From Nostoc sp. NMS9 (GTDB taxonomy: Bacteria; Cyanobacteriota; Cyanobacteriia; Cyanobacteriales; Nostocaceae), in assembly GCF_017114995.1 (NCBI RefSeq), contig NZ_JABXKL010000074.1, positions 124,001-188,000 of the forward strand: DNA of 64,000 nt, read 5' to 3'. Shown piece after piece: positions 63,173-64,000 of this stretch (the stretch's first letter is position 1; the number at the start of each line of letters is the position of its first letter). The position numbers were made by a program, and so were the translations under genes. The notes under the pieces are model-generated. The model was not told the origin of the DNA, did no database searches, and was given only the letters and a program-made list of their open reading frames with translations.

Positions 63173-63386
63173 AGCCTTCCGCATTGATAAATGGCAACAA
63201 AGCCACAATCCGCGAACGTTTAATTGCTAATGTCAACTCTCGCTGTTGCTGAGATGTAAGTCCAGTAATCCGACGTGGCAGTATCTTTCCCCGCTCGGTG
63301 ACAAACTTACGCAATAAATCAACATCTTTATAATCGATTGGTTCTCCTGGCTTGATCGGAGAAAGGCGACGACGGAAATAACTCAT
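63171..63386 (-). CDS. rpsR: 30S ribosomal protein S18
   Basis: Ribosomal protein S18, 71 residues, binding S6 and 16S rRNA in the platform of the small subunit. The diagnostic segments are IDYKDVDLLRKFVTERGKIL, PRRITGLTSQQQRELTLAIK and RSRIVALLPFINAEG. ATG 63386 lies 5 bp after the rpmG stop on the same strand, so they form one transcription unit. Confidence 0.97.
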   Translation of the reverse strand: MSYFRRRLSPIKPGEPIDYKDVDLLRKFVTERGKILPRRITGLTSQQQRELTLAIKRSRIVALLPFINAEG

Positions 63387-63391
63387 CTTTT

Positions 63392-63586
63392 TTACTTAAT
63401 TTCCTTGTGAACGGTATGTTTGTTGCAGTGGGTGCAGAACTTTTTCAGTTCTAGCCTGTTAGTGGTGTTGCGGCGATTCTTGGTACTGGTATAACGTGTA
63501 ACACCAGCAGAACGCTTATCTGGATTTGTCCGGCACTCAGTACACTCTAGTGTGATAATAATGCGGGCACCTTTACTCTTAGCCAT
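63392..63586 (-). CDS. rpmG: 50S ribosomal protein L33
   Basis: Ribosomal protein L33, 64 residues. The sequence AKSKGARIIITLECTECRTN starts the protein and contains the first Cys pair (CTEC). A second pair lies in KKFCTHCNKHTVHKEIK, so this is the zinc-binding (C+) form. ATG 63586 is the start, and it precedes rpsR in one operon. Confidence 0.97.
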   Translation of the reverse strand: MAKSKGARIIITLECTECRTNPDKRSAGVTRYTSTKNRRNTTNRLELKKFCTHCNKHTVHKEIK

Positions 63587-63629
63587 AATCTTACAAACAG
63601 TGAAGCCTGAAGAGAATTAACACAAATGA

Positions 63630-64000
63630 CTATCTTCTCACATTCCGCCGCATATTTTCAACTAATCTTTTAATTTTTATATCGAGCGAGTAGCCACGAC
63701 GCGACGAAACGATGAAAGTTCCACAATAGCGATCGTGTAAAGCCTGCCGCATCTGGGTATCAGAGAAGGCAGTCCCGCAATCAATTGCTAGGGGAATTAC
63801 TAGCAGTATAGCAGTGGGATTGGCTCTAATATTGCTCAGGGCAATTGACACTAATAAAGCACCCAAGCCGATAATCGCTTCTCGCTTCATTAGTGAGAGC
63901 AAATCTGGAATTCTGCCCACTACTTCTCCATCTTCGACTGACAACACCTTTAAATCGAACGCCCAACGCCCTAAACTTTGCCCTTGATTGTTGTATACCA
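63630..64000 (-). CDS. RDD family membrane protein, 5' end outside the window
   Basis: The open frame continues to the last base (VYNNQGQSLGRWAFDLKVL precedes the internal TTG at 63947), so the N-terminus lies beyond the window. The visible part has one membrane segment (IIGLGALLVSIALSNI), a second short one (ANPTAILLVIPLAIDCGTAF), and the RDD-like C-terminus LHDRYCGTFIVSSRRGYSLD. RDD proteins are often linked to ion or solute transport, but the function is not established. It precedes rpmG on the same strand, separated by 43 bp. Confidence 0.65.
   Translation of the reverse strand, partial: VYNNQGQSLGRWAFDLKVLSVEDGEVVGRIPDLLSLMKREAIIGLGALLVSIALSNIRANPTAILLVIPLAIDCGTAFSDTQMRQALHDRYCGTFIVSSRRGYSLDIKIKRLVENMRRNVRR

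Overview
The window looks like chromosomal DNA of a filamentous Nostoc-type cyanobacterium. The evidence is the dense scatter of GCGATCGC (HIP1) octamers inside genes, heptamer short tandem repeats and small dispersed repeats (the GCGTCTCGTAGAGAAG type) typical of Nostocales, HstK-type Ser/Thr-His hybrid kinases, Ycf34, a cyanobacterial sufBCDS operon with its repressor SufR, and a PEP-CTERM protein. No rRNA, tRNA, CRISPR array, prophage or intact insertion sequence was found.

Layout. 1-12.6 kb: a signalling block with two giant HstK-like hybrid kinases (the first cut by the window start) and a PAS histidine kinase, all on the + strand. 12.8-19.1 kb: an unpartnered PotA-type ATPase, then cell-wall genes (PBP2, a beta-lactamase-fold serine hydrolase, a VanY-type peptidase) and an AEC permease. 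19.1-25.4 kb: a transposase relic, a small inverted-repeat element, tsaB, a heptad-repeat coiled-coil protein, ycf34, cca, a CheY-like receiver, a DUF2294 protein and a TPR protein. Two decayed genes flank the TPR gene; they look like a GTP-cyclohydrolase-II-like enzyme and a THI5-like binding protein. 26.0-28.1 kb: an adenine methyltransferase joined in one chain to a SacI-family endonuclease domain. 28.4-34.8 kb: sufBCDS on the - strand, with sufR divergent from sufB across two SufR operators. 35.4-43 kb: membrane, YbjQ and TPR proteins, an ABC ATPase, a PhoD phosphatase, and a two-gene ATPase plus PIN-like locus whose second gene is split by a 210-bp MITE with a 5-bp target duplication.

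43.1-49.7 kb: a histidine-kinase relic, a membrane-anchored protein, dacB plus an LD-carboxypeptidase, a frameshifted methyltransferase, a decayed fragment that resembles the LD-carboxypeptidase gene, and two glycosyltransferases. 49.7-58.2 kb: a solute-binding lipoprotein, a nuclease-fold protein, a membrane protein, a PEP-CTERM protein, hemE, a nucleoside-sugar epimerase-like protein and a B12-binding-type radical SAM protein. 58.3-64 kb (all - strand): a membrane protein, a short HMGL-like (isopropylmalate-synthase-like) protein, a ParDE toxin-antitoxin pair, an RNase R-like exonuclease, rpsR, rpmG, and an RDD protein that runs off the window.

How it fits together. Housekeeping functions (Fe-S assembly, haem, tRNA modification and CCA addition, ribosomal proteins, peptidoglycan) are interleaved with signalling and accessory genes. 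The most striking theme is repeat activity. A 24-bp repeat sits inside a HIP1 octamer of one hybrid kinase, and several in-frame repeats interrupt its paralogue. A heptamer array supplies the last codons and stop of sufD. A MITE has broken a putative nuclease gene. At least five relic or broken genes lie among the live ones.
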